This document shows, one piece after another, positions 26,077 to 34,432 of a DNA stretch of 64,000 bases; position 1 is the first letter of the stretch, and the number at the start of each line of letters is the position of its first letter. The DNA comes from Pseudomonas pseudonitroreducens. Lineage in GTDB: Bacteria > Pseudomonadota > Gammaproteobacteria > Pseudomonadales > Pseudomonadaceae. The position numbers and the translations under genes were made by a program. Below the pieces are notes generated by a model. The model searched no databases. It was not told where the DNA came from and saw nothing but the letters and a program-made list of their open reading frames with translations. The DNA is taken from assembly GCF_021603645.1 (NCBI RefSeq), contig NZ_BQHJ01000005.1:62001-126000 (forward strand), in the 5' to 3' direction.

Positions 26077-26925
26077 ATGCACGTAGAACGTCTGACCTGC
26101 AGCATCGGCGCCGAAATCTCTGGAGTGAACCTGGGCGAGGCATCGCGCGACGAAGGCCTGTTCGCCGAGCTGCGCGAGCTGCTGCTCAAGCACAAGGTGC
26201 TGTTCCTGCGCGACCAGGACATCAGCCGCGCCGAGCACGTTGCCTTCGCCCGTTGCTTCGGCGAGCTGGAAGACCACCCGGTGGCCGGCAGCGACCCGGA
26301 GCATCCGGGCCTGGTGCGCATCTACAAGACTCCGGACCTGCCCAACGACCGCTACGAGAACGCCTGGCACACAGACGCCACTTGGCGCGAGGCGCCGCCG
26401 CTGGGCTGCGTCCTGCGCTGCGTGGAGTGCCCGCCGGTAGGCGGCGACACCATGTGGGCGAACATGGCGCTGGCCTACGACATGCTCCCGGCGGAGATCA
26501 AGGAGCGCATCGCCAAGCTGCGCGCCCGCCACAGCATCGAGGCCAGCTTCGGCGCCGCCATGCCGATCGAGAAACGCCTGGCGCTCAAGGCGATGTATCC
26601 GGATGCCGAGCACCCGGTGGTGCGCACCCACCCCGAAACCGGCGAGAAGGTGTTGTTCGTCAATGCCTTCACCACCCACTTCAGCAATTACCACGCGCCG
26701 CAGAACGTGCGCTTCGGCCAGGACGCCAACCCCGGCGCGTCCGACCTGCTGCGCTACCTGGTGAGCCAGGTGTACATCCCCGAATTCCAGGTGCGCTGGC
26801 GCTGGAAGAAGAACGACGTGGCGATCTGGGACAACCGCTGTACCCAGCACTACGCAGTGATGGACTACCCGCCCTGCGTGCGCCGCATGGAGCGCGCCGG
26901 AATCATCGGCGACAAGCCGTTCTGA
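26077..26925 (+). CDS. TauD/TfdA-family 2-oxoglutarate-dependent dioxygenase
   Basis: Fe(II) and 2-oxoglutarate enzyme that hydroxylates a substrate, in the taurine case releasing sulfite. The 282-residue length is normal. The facial triad is WHTDATW (His98, Asp100) plus His258 in CTQHYAV, with Arg269 or Arg270 placed to bind 2-oxoglutarate. The ATG at 26077 begins 8 bp after the quinone reductase stop. It cannot be called taurine-specific: no tauABC transporter is near, and its partners are a BKACE, a Rieske ferredoxin and a YeiH-like exporter. Confidence 0.9.
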   Translation: MHVERLTCSIGAEISGVNLGEASRDEGLFAELRELLLKHKVLFLRDQDISRAEHVAFARCFGELEDHPVAGSDPEHPGLVRIYKTPDLPNDRYENAWHTDATWREAPPLGCVLRCVECPPVGGDTMWANMALAYDMLPAEIKERIAKLRARHSIEASFGAAMPIEKRLALKAMYPDAEHPVVRTHPETGEKVLFVNAFTTHFSNYHAPQNVRFGQDANPGASDLLRYLVSQVYIPEFQVRWRWKKNDVAIWDNRCTQHYAVMDYPPCVRRMERAGIIGDKPF

Positions 26926-26972
26926 GCCCTCGTTGAAACCGACTTCGACAAGAACAATTCCAGGAGACAGAC

Positions 26973-28025
26973 ATGCAATTCTTCGACGATTCGCTGCACC
27001 CCGAGAACCAGGAAAAGGTGGTCATCACCACCGCTCCCTATGGCCCGGAATGGATGCCCGAGGACTTCCCCGAAGACATCCCGGTGACCATGGACGAGCA
27101 GGTGCAGAAGGCCGTGGACTGCTACGAAGCCGGCGCCACCGTGCTCCACCTGCACGTGCGTGAGCTGGACGGCAAGGGCTCCAAGCGCCTGTCCAAGTTC
27201 AACGAGCTGATCGCCGGCGTGCGCGAAGCGGTGCCGGACATGATCATCCAGGTCGGCGGCTCGATCTCCTTCGCCCCGGAAAGCGACGGCGAGGCGGCCA
27301 AGTGGCTGTCCGACGACACCCGCCACATGCTCGCCGAGCTGACCCCCAAGCCCGACCAGGTGACGGTGGCGATCAACACCACCCAGATGAACATCATGGA
27401 GCTGCTCTATCCGGAGTACCTCAAGGGCACTTCCCTGGAGAACCCGCTGTACCAGGCGGCCTACAGCGAGATGACCGTACCGGCCGGCCCGGCCTGGGTC
27501 GAGGAGCACCTCAAGCGCCTGCAGGCGTCGGGCATCCAGCCGCACTTCCAGCTCACCGGCATGCATGCCCTGGAAACCCTCGAGCGCCTGGTGCGCAAGG
27601 GCGTCTACAAGGGCCCGCTGAACCTGACCTGGATCGGCATTGGCGGCGGTTTCGACGGCCCCAACCCGTTCAACTTCATGAACTTCGTGCACCGCGCACC
27701 GGACGGCGCCACCGTCACCGCCGAGTCGCTGCTGAAGAACGTGCTGCCGTTCAACATGATGGCGATGGCCATGGGGCTGCACCCCCGTTGCGGCATCGAG
27801 GACACCATCATCGGCCAGCACGGCCAGCGCATGACTTCGGTGGAGCAGATCCAGCAGTGCGTCCGCGTTGCCCATGAACTGGGCCGCGAGGTCGCCAGCG
27901 GCAAGGAAGCGCGCGCCATCTACAAGATCGGCGTGCAGTACGACAGCATCGAGGAAACCCTGCGCATGAACGGCATGGCGCCCAACCGCCAGCCGGGCCA
28001 GAAGTCCGTCCCGCAACGCGCGTGA
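26973..28025 (+). CDS. Beta-keto acid cleavage enzyme (BKACE, DUF849)
   Basis: Zn-dependent TIM-barrel enzyme that condenses a beta-keto acid with acetyl-CoA and splits off acetoacetate, as in lysine fermentation (Kce) and carnitine breakdown. The 350-residue protein has the first zinc motif LHLHVRE (His59, His61) and the family strands IIQVGGSISFAPES, FQLTGMHALE and GLHPRCGIEDTI. The ATG at 26973 follows AGGAGAC. The exact substrate is not readable. With a dioxygenase and a transporter next to it, it probably opens the carbon skeleton after hydroxylation. Confidence 0.9.
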   Translation: MQFFDDSLHPENQEKVVITTAPYGPEWMPEDFPEDIPVTMDEQVQKAVDCYEAGATVLHLHVRELDGKGSKRLSKFNELIAGVREAVPDMIIQVGGSISFAPESDGEAAKWLSDDTRHMLAELTPKPDQVTVAINTTQMNIMELLYPEYLKGTSLENPLYQAAYSEMTVPAGPAWVEEHLKRLQASGIQPHFQLTGMHALETLERLVRKGVYKGPLNLTWIGIGGGFDGPNPFNFMNFVHRAPDGATVTAESLLKNVLPFNMMAMAMGLHPRCGIEDTIIGQHGQRMTSVEQIQQCVRVAHELGREVASGKEARAIYKIGVQYDSIEETLRMNGMAPNRQPGQKSVPQRA

Positions 28026-28031
28026 CAGGCT

Positions 28032-28068
28032 CCAGTGCGGGTTCTGCCAGTAACCCGCACTGGCTTTA
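28032..28068 (+). terminator. Intercistronic terminator-like hairpin
   Basis: A perfect 12-bp stem (ccagtgcgggtt 28032-28043 with aacccgcactgg 28052-28063) closes an 8-base loop and is followed by ctttatc, which has only a short T-run. It lies between the BKACE gene and the MFS gene, so it may partly terminate or stabilise the upstream mRNA rather than fully end the operon. Confidence 0.7.
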
Positions 28069-28114
28069 TCCAAGAACAACAAGAATCCACTGACTCCCCC
28101 GGAGAGCTAGCACC

Positions 28115-29404
28115 ATGGCCATCCACTCCGTCGCCCTGGGCGACATCCCTGCCACCGCGCCCAGCGTGCCGCGCCGCTATGCCTGGGTGGTGTTCGCCCT
28201 GACCTTCGGCCTGCTGATCTCCGATTACATGTCGCGCCAGGTGCTCAACGCCGTGTTCCCGCTGCTCAAGGTCGAATGGGCCCTGAGCGACGCGCAGCTC
28301 GGCCTGCTCAGCGGCATCGTCGCGGTGATGGTCGGCCTGCTGACCTTCCCCCTGTCGCTGCTCGCCGACCGCTGGGGGCGGGTGCGCAGCCTGGCGCTGA
28401 TGGCCATGCTGTGGAGTCTCGCCACCCTGGGCTGCGCCGTGGCGCAAACCTTCCCGCAGATGTTCGCCGCGCGCTTCTTCGTCGGCGTCGGCGAGGCCGC
28501 CTACGGTAGCGTTGGTATCGCCGTGGTCATCTCGGTCTTCCCGGCGCACCTGCGTGCCACCCTGACTGGCGCCTTCATGGCCGGCGGCATGTTCGGCTCG
28601 GTGCTCGGCATGGGCCTGGGCGGTGTGCTTGCCGCGCACCTGGGCTGGCGCTGGGCATTCGCCGGCATGGCGCTGTTCGGCCTGCTGCTGGCGTTGCTCT
28701 ATCCGCTGGTGGTCAGCGAAAAACGCATTGCCCCGGTGGCCGCCGCCGAGGCGCCACGCCAGGTCGGCGGGCGCTCGCTGCGCAGCCTGTTCGGCAGCCG
28801 CTCGGTGATCGCCGCCTACCTGGGCAGTGGCCTGCAACTGTTCGTTGCCGCCGCGGTGATGGTGTGGATTCCCAGCTACCTGAATCGCTACTACCACCTC
28901 GATACCGGCAAGGCCGGGATGATCTCGGCGGTGATCGTGCTGGTCGGCGGGACCGGCATGGTGCTCTGCGGCATCCTCTGCGACCGCCTGGGCCGCGCCA
29001 ACCCGCCGCGCAAGATCATCCTCGCCATCGGTTTCTGCCTGGTCAGCTGCGTGCTGCTGTCCATCGCCTTCCACCTGCCGCCGGGCACTGCGCAGTTGAG
29101 CCTGATCTGCCTGGGCATGCTGGTCGCTGCCGGCACCTCCGGGCCGTCCGGCGCGATGGTCGCCAACCTCACCGCGCCGGCGGTGCACGGCACGGCCTTC
29201 GCCACGCTGACCCTGGCCAACAACCTGCTGGGCCTGGCGCCCGGGCCATTGCTCACCGGCGTGCTGGCCGATCATCTCGGCCTGGACCGTGCCTTCCAGC
29301 TGGTGCCGTTGCTGAGCATTCTCGCCGCGCTGGTGTTCCTCTACGCGCGCCGTCACTACCACCGTGATATGCGCCGCCTGCGCGGCGAAGAGGAGGGCGC
29401 CTGA
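28115..29404 (+). CDS. MFS transporter for an organic acid
   Basis: A 429-residue, 12-segment major-facilitator protein. The first loop between segments 2 and 3 has the MFS motif LADRWGRVRS; a second half-repeat has CDRLGRANPPRK. The two six-helix halves are separated by the central loop near residues 205-225. The family (aromatic acid:H+ symporter or anion:cation symporter) is not certain. The ATG at 28115 has GGAGAG upstream. The stop overlaps the next start by one base (TGATG). It most likely imports the substrate of the operon. Confidence 0.85.
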   Translation: MAIHSVALGDIPATAPSVPRRYAWVVFALTFGLLISDYMSRQVLNAVFPLLKVEWALSDAQLGLLSGIVAVMVGLLTFPLSLLADRWGRVRSLALMAMLWSLATLGCAVAQTFPQMFAARFFVGVGEAAYGSVGIAVVISVFPAHLRATLTGAFMAGGMFGSVLGMGLGGVLAAHLGWRWAFAGMALFGLLLALLYPLVVSEKRIAPVAAAEAPRQVGGRSLRSLFGSRSVIAAYLGSGLQLFVAAAVMVWIPSYLNRYYHLDTGKAGMISAVIVLVGGTGMVLCGILCDRLGRANPPRKIILAIGFCLVSCVLLSIAFHLPPGTAQLSLICLGMLVAAGTSGPSGAMVANLTAPAVHGTAFATLTLANNLLGLAPGPLLTGVLADHLGLDRAFQLVPLLSILAALVFLYARRHYHRDMRRLRGEEEGA

Positions 29405-30069
29405 TGCCGACACTCAACCTGGACATGACCTTCGACTTCATCTGCCCCTGGTGCCTGATCGGCAAGCGCAACCTCGACGTCGCGCTGCGCCTGCTGGCCC
29501 GCCAGCGTCCCGAGCTGCGGGTGCGGGTGAACTGGCTCGGCCTGCAATTGCTGCCGCAGTTGCCGATGGAGGGCGAGCCCTTCGCCGAGTTCTACCAGCG
29601 CCGCCTGGGCGGTAAGCGTGCGGTGAAGGCGCGCATGGGTGAAGTGCGGCGAGCGGCAGAGGGCGCCAAGGTCGACCTCGATCTCGAACGTATCCTCAGC
29701 ATGCCCAACACCACCTATGCGCATCGGGTATTCCAGCGCGCGGCGCACGTCGGCAGCGACAACCAGAAGGAACAGCTGCTGGAGATGATCTTCCGCGCGC
29801 ACTTCCAGCTGGGCCAGGACATCGGCAATCGCGACACCCTGTGCCGCCTGCTGCGCGCCTGCGATTTCAACCTGGCCGATTTCGATGAAGCCCTGGCCGA
29901 CGGTGCGCGCCAGTTCATCGGTCGGCGCGTGGCCCTGGCCGATTCCAGCGTGCCGATGTTCCTCCTCGAAGGCCGTGCCTTCGCCCTCGGCGGGCAGAGC
30001 CCCGAGCAGTTGCTGGCAGCGCTCTATCGCGCGCTGGAGCGGCAGTTTGCCGAGGCTATTCCGGCATGA
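29404..30069 (+). CDS. DsbA-like oxidoreductase, FrnE/2-hydroxychromene-carboxylate isomerase type
   Basis: A 221-residue thioredoxin-fold protein with CPWC at 14-17 directly after the first strand (FDFICPWC), no signal peptide, and the long helical insertion of the DsbA/kappa-class GST group, ending in VPMFLLEGRAFALGGQSPEQL with the cis-proline strand. Cytosolic members act as glutathione-dependent isomerases or disulfide handlers such as FrnE. In this operon an isomerase role is plausible but unproven. Start and stop both overlap neighbours, so it is translated from a polycistron. Confidence 0.82.
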   Translation: MPTLNLDMTFDFICPWCLIGKRNLDVALRLLARQRPELRVRVNWLGLQLLPQLPMEGEPFAEFYQRRLGGKRAVKARMGEVRRAAEGAKVDLDLERILSMPNTTYAHRVFQRAAHVGSDNQKEQLLEMIFRAHFQLGQDIGNRDTLCRLLRACDFNLADFDEALADGARQFIGRRVALADSSVPMFLLEGRAFALGGQSPEQLLAALYRALERQFAEAIPA

Positions 30070-30392
30070 GCGGTGTGGTCCGTGTTCCCGCCGAGCGCTT
30101 GCCGGCGCGCGGCGGCAGAAGCCTGTTCCTCCATGAGAAAGGCGCCTTCCTGCTGTTCGATATCGATGGTGAGCTGCACGCCATCGATGACAGCTGCCCC
30201 CATGCCGGCGCCTCGCTGTTCAGCGGGCGTCTGGAGGGCCGCTGGTTGCAGTGCCCGGCCCACGGCCTGCGTTTCGACCTGGCCACGGGCTGCCCGGCTG
30301 GCATCAGGGGTTTCGGCCTGCGCCGGCATGGCATCTCCTGGATTGCCGGCGAGTGCCATGTAGTGATCAGCGATGAAAAGGTGCCGGCATGA
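30066..30392 (+). CDS. Rieske-type [2Fe-2S] ferredoxin
   Basis: A 108-residue small electron-transfer protein. The Rieske motif is complete: Cys44-Pro-His46 and Cys63-Pro-Ala-His66, separated by 16 residues, in the normal beta-sandwich (AFLLFDIDGELHAIDDSCPH, GRWLQCPAHGLRFDLATG). It is a stand-alone ferredoxin of the kind that feeds oxygenases, but no Rieske oxygenase alpha subunit or reductase is in the operon. The ATG overlaps the previous stop (ATGA), and its stop overlaps the next start. Confidence 0.9.
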   Translation: MSGVVRVPAERLPARGGRSLFLHEKGAFLLFDIDGELHAIDDSCPHAGASLFSGRLEGRWLQCPAHGLRFDLATGCPAGIRGFGLRRHGISWIAGECHVVISDEKVPA

Positions 30393-31399
30393 CTGCGCTG
30401 ACGATTTCCGCGCTCGGCACGCGCAGCCGCACGCTGCTGCCGGGCCTGCTGGTCAGCGCCATGGTCGCGGCGGCCGCGACCTTCCTCTCCGAGCACTACG
30501 GCGCACCGGTGATGCTCTTTGCGCTGCTGCTTGGCCTGGCGCTGAACTTCCTCGCCGCCGATAGCGTGTGCAAGGCCGGTATCGAATTCACCGCCCGCGA
30601 AATCCTGCGCCTGGGCGTAGCGCTGCTGGGCATCCGCATCACCTTCGGGCAGATCGCCGAACTGGGCTGGCAGCCGGTGGTCATGGTGGTGGTGCTGGTC
30701 ACGGTGACCATCCTGGTGTCGATTGCGGCGGCGCGCGCCATGGGCTTCAACTTCCTCTTCGGCCTGCTCACCGGTGGCGCCACCGCCATCTGCGGCGCCT
30801 CGGCGGCCCTGGCCCTGGCGGCGGCGCTGCCGGCGCACACGCAGAAGGAAAAGGCCACGCTGTTCACCGTGCTCGGGGTATCGGCGTTGTCGACCCTGGC
30901 GATGATTCTCTACCCGATGATCGTCCGCTCCCTGGGGCTGCCGCCGTTGCAGGCGGGCATCTTCCTCGGCGGTACCATCCATGACGTGGCCCAGGTGGTT
31001 GGTGCCGGCTACAGCATTTCGAAGGAAGTCGGTGACAGCGCCACGGTGGTCAAGCTGATGCGCGTGGCGATGCTGCTGCCGGTGATTCTTTGCGCAGCGA
31101 TGATCACCCGCGCCCGCGGCGTGGAGCCGGGCGACAAACGCCCACCGCTGTTGCCGTGGTTTGCCGTGGGCTTCGTGCTGCTGGCGGCAGTGAACAGCAC
31201 CGGTTGGTTGCCGTCGATGCTGGTTGAGGCGGGTGGGAAGCTGTCGCAGTGGTGCCTGGTAATTTCCATCGCGGCGCTGGGCATGAAGACTCAGCTCAAG
31301 GCGCTGGCAACGGTGGGGGTGAAGCCGATCCTGCTGATGGTGGGGGAGACGGTGTTCCTGGCGGTACTGGTGCTGGGGATGTTGAAGGTCGCGGGGTGA
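30389..31399 (+). CDS. YeiH-family putative sulfate/sulfite exporter
   Basis: A 336-residue polytopic protein with about ten membrane segments, of the YeiH (UPF0324) family, recognisable by GIEFTAREILRLGVALLGIRITF near the N terminus, GGATAICGASAALALA in the middle and GTIHDVAQVVGAGY later. Members are annotated as putative sulfate exporters, without firm proof. Next to a TauD-type dioxygenase this would fit removal of sulfite or a related anion. The ATG overlaps the Rieske stop. The gene ends the operon, followed by palindromic repeats. Confidence 0.85.
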   Translation: MTALTISALGTRSRTLLPGLLVSAMVAAAATFLSEHYGAPVMLFALLLGLALNFLAADSVCKAGIEFTAREILRLGVALLGIRITFGQIAELGWQPVVMVVVLVTVTILVSIAAARAMGFNFLFGLLTGGATAICGASAALALAAALPAHTQKEKATLFTVLGVSALSTLAMILYPMIVRSLGLPPLQAGIFLGGTIHDVAQVVGAGYSISKEVGDSATVVKLMRVAMLLPVILCAAMITRARGVEPGDKRPPLLPWFAVGFVLLAAVNSTGWLPSMLVEAGGKLSQWCLVISIAALGMKTQLKALATVGVKPILLMVGETVFLAVLVLGMLKVAG

Positions 31400-31422
31400 T
31401 CCCGCTGCGTCGGTCGTAAGCC

Positions 31423-31498
31423 GTAGGGCGCATAACGCGCAAGCGTTATCCGCCGACGTGGTATCGGCGGATAACCCGTTCCGGGTTATGCGCCCTAC
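31423..31498. repeat. Inverted repeat 'gtagggcgcataacgc', copy 1
   Basis: gtagggcgcataacgcgcaa at the left faces a right arm ending in ggttatgcgccctac, with inner arms gcgttatccgccg and cggcggataac. A second full copy is at 48884-48956 and a fragment at 1805-1836. It lies just after the YeiH gene and could stop or stabilise its mRNA. Confidence 0.9.
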
Positions 31499-31510
31499 GC
31501 AAAGAATCCT

Positions 31511-32208
31511 GTTTTGGCTTTGGCTTTTGATGGCTTCCAGAGAAACCTCCGCGCACGCCGAGTGCCCCTTTCAGGAGGCCGAAGGTGATCGGAGTTTCAG
31601 GGGTTGAGCGACATGGATGTCGCGGGAGCGGCGATGGGCCAGGGATGGCCCTTCGCCGCGGGCCCCTGGAACTCCGAAGAACCGAGGGTACTTTTCGCGA
31701 AGCGAAAAGCCGGATGTCAGGGGCGAGACTTTTTGGTTCCTTTTGTGGCGGTTGACAAAAGGGACTCGCCCGAGGGGGCGAAACAAGACGTTCGCGCGTA
31801 CGCCGAAGCGGCGCGGAAACACTCAACCCCAAGCAAAAGCACTGCGGACAAGGTCCGCTCCTGGGGGAGCCAATTTGTAGGCGCACGCCATGCCCGCGAT
31901 GTTTTGAGTTGGTGTTTAGCGCCGCATTTGCGTGTTCGGATGTATTGGGTTTCGCCCCCTCGGGCGAGTCACTTCTTTCAAACGCCAAAGAAGTAACCAA
32001 GAAGGCTCGCCCCGGACATCCGGTTTTTCGCTTAGGCGAAAAATTCCCTCGTTGAATCGAAGTTTCAGGGGCCCGCCGCGAAGGGCCATCCCTGGCCCAT
32101 CGCGGCTCTCGCGGCATCCATGCCGCTCAACCCCTGAAACTCCGCTTCAACGAGGCCTCCTGAACGGGGCGTTTGGAGTGCGCTGATGTTTATCTGGAAG
32201 CCTTGCTA
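31511..32208. repeat. Long composite inverted-repeat element
   Basis: The left arm (31511-31784) and right arm (31948-32208) are imperfect reverse complements, with a spacer of about 160 bp. Shared blocks include gtttcgccccctcgggcgag, the ccggtttttcgctt hairpin, tttcaggggttgagc.gcat, gatgggccagggatggcc and tctggaag at the outer ends. Sub-blocks are themselves palindromic. The solitary arm at 8043-8215 contains the same inner and outer blocks. No transposase or coding sequence is present. Confidence 0.75.
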
Positions 32209-32210
32209 AG

Positions 32211-32277
<67 letters not shown>

Positions 32278-32292
32278 CAAGGCGTGCTCTTC

Positions 32293-32317
32293 GTAGGAGC
32301 GAGCTTGCTCGCGAACC
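32293..32317. repeat. Single REP-like 'gcgagcttgctcgc' unit
   Basis: gtaggagcgagcttgctcgc plus gaacc, a lone copy of the first REP family. It is 28 bp from the end of the AraC gene. Confidence 0.88.
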
Positions 32318-32344
32318 GCACGGCACCGCCCCATCAGGAATCAA

Positions 32345-33358
32345 TCACTCCCCCTCCCGCCCCAGATGTTCCTTGCGCCACGCCGCCGGCGACATCCCGT
32401 ACTGCACGGCGAACCAGCGGGTGAAGGAGCTGGGCATCGAATACCCCAGCAAATCCGCAATGCGTCCCAGCGAATAGCGCGGGTTCTCCATGTAGCGCAG
32501 CACCAGCTCGCGGCGGACCTCGTTGATCAGGTCGGAAAAGGTCACCCCGTTGTCTTCCAGCCGCCGCTGCAGCGTGCGCACGTTCAGCCCCAGCGACTGG
32601 GCGATCTGCTCGATGGTCGCGCGGCCCATGGGCAACAGCAGGTAGATCGACTTGCGCACCTCGTTCAGCGTGCTGCCGTCGGTGGCGCCGGGCAGGGAGT
32701 CGACGAAGCTGCGCGCGTGCCGGGCCATGGCCGGGTCGGCCATGGGGTTGGCGGCGTCCAGGTCGGCGGCGGGGATGACGATGCCGTTGAACTCGCTGCC
32801 GAACTCGATCTTGCAGCCGAACAGCCGGCGGTGCACCTGCAGGTCCGCCGGGGCGTCGTGGCTGAAGTTGACGCTGATCGGCCGCCAGTGCGGGCCGAGC
32901 AGGGCGGCGCAGAGGCGGTAGAGGGTGCCCAGGGCCAACTCCAGGCCCTGGCGCATCGGCATTGGCGGTACGGTGAGCAGCTCTTCGCGCAGGATCGCCA
33001 TCTTGCCTTCCTGGTCGACGTACAGCGCCAGGGATTCGTTGAGCAGGTGGCGGTAGCGAATGATCGTATCCATCGCCTCGCGCAGCGTCGCCTGGTGCGA
33101 CAGCAGCAGGCTGATCACGCCGAAATCGGCGAGCTGGCGCGATTCGGCCATGCGCAGGCCGAACGTCTCGCAGCCGCTGATGCGTGCCGACTCTTCCAGC
33201 AGGGTCACCGCCGCGGCAACGGGAATGCGTTGCTCCGGATGCTCGAGCATGGATTGGGAAAGGCCCACCGCACTCAGTTGCTGCTGAGGGTTGAGGCCCA
33301 GGTGCCGGGCCACTTCCAGGTAGTTGGTGAGGGCCGCAATGCGAACCATTGGGGTCAT
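32345..33358 (-). CDS. AraC-family regulator with Arabinose_bd-type N-terminal domain
   Basis: A 337-residue transcription factor. Residues 1-220 form the all-helical effector domain found in OruR/ArgR-like and lipase regulators (VARHLGLNPQQQLSAVGL, IPVAAAVTLLEESARISG). The C-terminal double HTH is at about 235-330 (IEQIAQSLGLNVRTLQRRLEDNG and IADLLGYSMPSSFTRWFAVQYGMSPAAWR). The ATG at 33358 follows AAAGGCG. The frame open upstream to 33622 runs into the promoter area. It is divergent from the hydrolase gene and the DUF1302 cluster and is their likely regulator. Confidence 0.88.
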   Translation of the reverse strand: MTPMVRIAALTNYLEVARHLGLNPQQQLSAVGLSQSMLEHPEQRIPVAAAVTLLEESARISGCETFGLRMAESRQLADFGVISLLLSHQATLREAMDTIIRYRHLLNESLALYVDQEGKMAILREELLTVPPMPMRQGLELALGTLYRLCAALLGPHWRPISVNFSHDAPADLQVHRRLFGCKIEFGSEFNGIVIPAADLDAANPMADPAMARHARSFVDSLPGATDGSTLNEVRKSIYLLLPMGRATIEQIAQSLGLNVRTLQRRLEDNGVTFSDLINEVRRELVLRYMENPRYSLGRIADLLGYSMPSSFTRWFAVQYGMSPAAWRKEHLGREGE

Positions 33359-33693
33359 GCGTGAATCGCCTTTTTGTTCTTGTGGTTGCACCGTATCGAC
33401 AGGGCTCGTGGGCGCCTGGCGACCGGAATGCACGCTGGCTGGGTCGATGACGTCAGATTCTAGCGACAGCTGTAACCAAGCGTGTACGAAGTTTCGCAGT
33501 TCGACCAGTGCCTGCGGCGCTCTGGAATGCACCGTACGTCCCGTAACGCAGGGACCTGGCGGAGTGGCGGGATGCCAGGCGGGGCATTGCCTGTCACCAA
33601 ATGCGAAGTGCCTGACGCTCAATGCAAAGCACCGTCACCGGGGCATCTCTACTGTCTGTCCAACAAGTTCGAAATCCAGGCAAAGGTGATTCG
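33359..33693. promoter_or_regulatory. Divergent promoter region between AraC gene and hydrolase gene
   Basis: About 335 bp without a credible gene between two divergent starts; it should hold both promoters and the AraC-type operator. It has lower G+C in its central part. No unambiguous operator half-sites were identified by eye. Confidence 0.5.
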
Positions 33694-34260
33694 GTGAACA
33701 ACAACAAGACCTCCACCACCGTCCTCATGGTGCCCGGCCTGCGCGACCACGTGGCCGAGCACTGGCAGACCCTGCTCGAGCAGCGCCTGCCCAATGCTCG
33801 CAGCGTGCCGCCACTGAGCGAGAACAAGCTCGACCTGAACGCCCGCGTCGAAGCCATTCAGCGCGAGCTGGAGAGCATCGACGGCGAGGTGATCCTGGTC
33901 GCCCACAGCGCTGGCGTACTGATGGTCGCGCACTGGGCGGCGCGCTACCGCCGGCCGATCAAGGGCGCGCTGCTGGCCACCCCGCCGGATCTGGACGGCG
34001 ACTGGCCGGCGCATTACCCCAAGCCGACGGTTCTTGCCGAGATGGGGTGGGCGCCGCTGCCGCTGGAGCCGCTGCCGTTCCCGACCCTGGTGGCCTGCAG
34101 CGACAACGACCCGCTGGCCAGCCCGGCGGCGGTCCAGCAGATGGCCCGCCACTGGCGCGCCAGCCTGGTGGAGCTGGGCCGCGTCGGCCACCTCAACCCG
34201 GCTTCGGGATTCGGTGACTGGCCAGAGGCCGAGGCGCTGATCCAGATGCTCGACCACTGA
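33694..34260 (+). CDS. RBBP9/YdeN-type serine hydrolase
   Basis: A 188-residue alpha/beta hydrolase of the small RBBP9 family. The nucleophile elbow is AHSAG (Ser72); the acid is probably the Asp in CSDNDPLAS and the base is His in the family ending VGHLNPASGFGDW. There is no signal peptide. A GTG at 33694 with an AAAGG site is chosen; an upstream ATG at 33622 has no ribosome site, and the ATG downstream would remove the first beta strand. It is the first gene toward the DUF1302 cluster, probably an esterase or lactonase for that substrate. Confidence 0.8.
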   Translation: MNNNKTSTTVLMVPGLRDHVAEHWQTLLEQRLPNARSVPPLSENKLDLNARVEAIQRELESIDGEVILVAHSAGVLMVAHWAARYRRPIKGALLATPPDLDGDWPAHYPKPTVLAEMGWAPLPLEPLPFPTLVACSDNDPLASPAAVQQMARHWRASLVELGRVGHLNPASGFGDWPEAEALIQMLDH

Positions 34261-34320
34261 CTCACCCAGGCAACCGATCCAACCAGCAACTGATTCAAGA
34301 GCAACCCGGTTCCGGCGTTC

Positions 34321-34352
34321 GCGCCGGGGCAGGACCTCGTGCGCCCCGGCGC
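34321..34352 (+). other. Intercistronic GC-rich hairpin
   Basis: A 9-bp perfect stem (gcgccgggg 34321-34329 with ccccggcgc 34344-34352) in the 172-bp gap between the hydrolase and DUF1302 genes. It has no T-run, so RNA stabilisation or processing is more likely than termination. Confidence 0.5.
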
Positions 34353-34432
34353 AGGACTCTTCAATCGCCAATAAAGGGCCGCGGGACGGGCCCGGAAAGC
34401 GTCCCGACCACAACAAGAAACGGAGCACACGC

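Noticed and set aside
26077-26925. Calling the dioxygenase taurine dioxygenase (tauD)
   Set aside because: The iron-binding triad is shared by the whole family and no taurine transporter genes are adjacent, so the symbol is not justified.
31511-32208. Insertion sequence
   Set aside because: The arms are inverted but contain no transposase gene or recognisable remnant, so it is listed as a composite repeat only.
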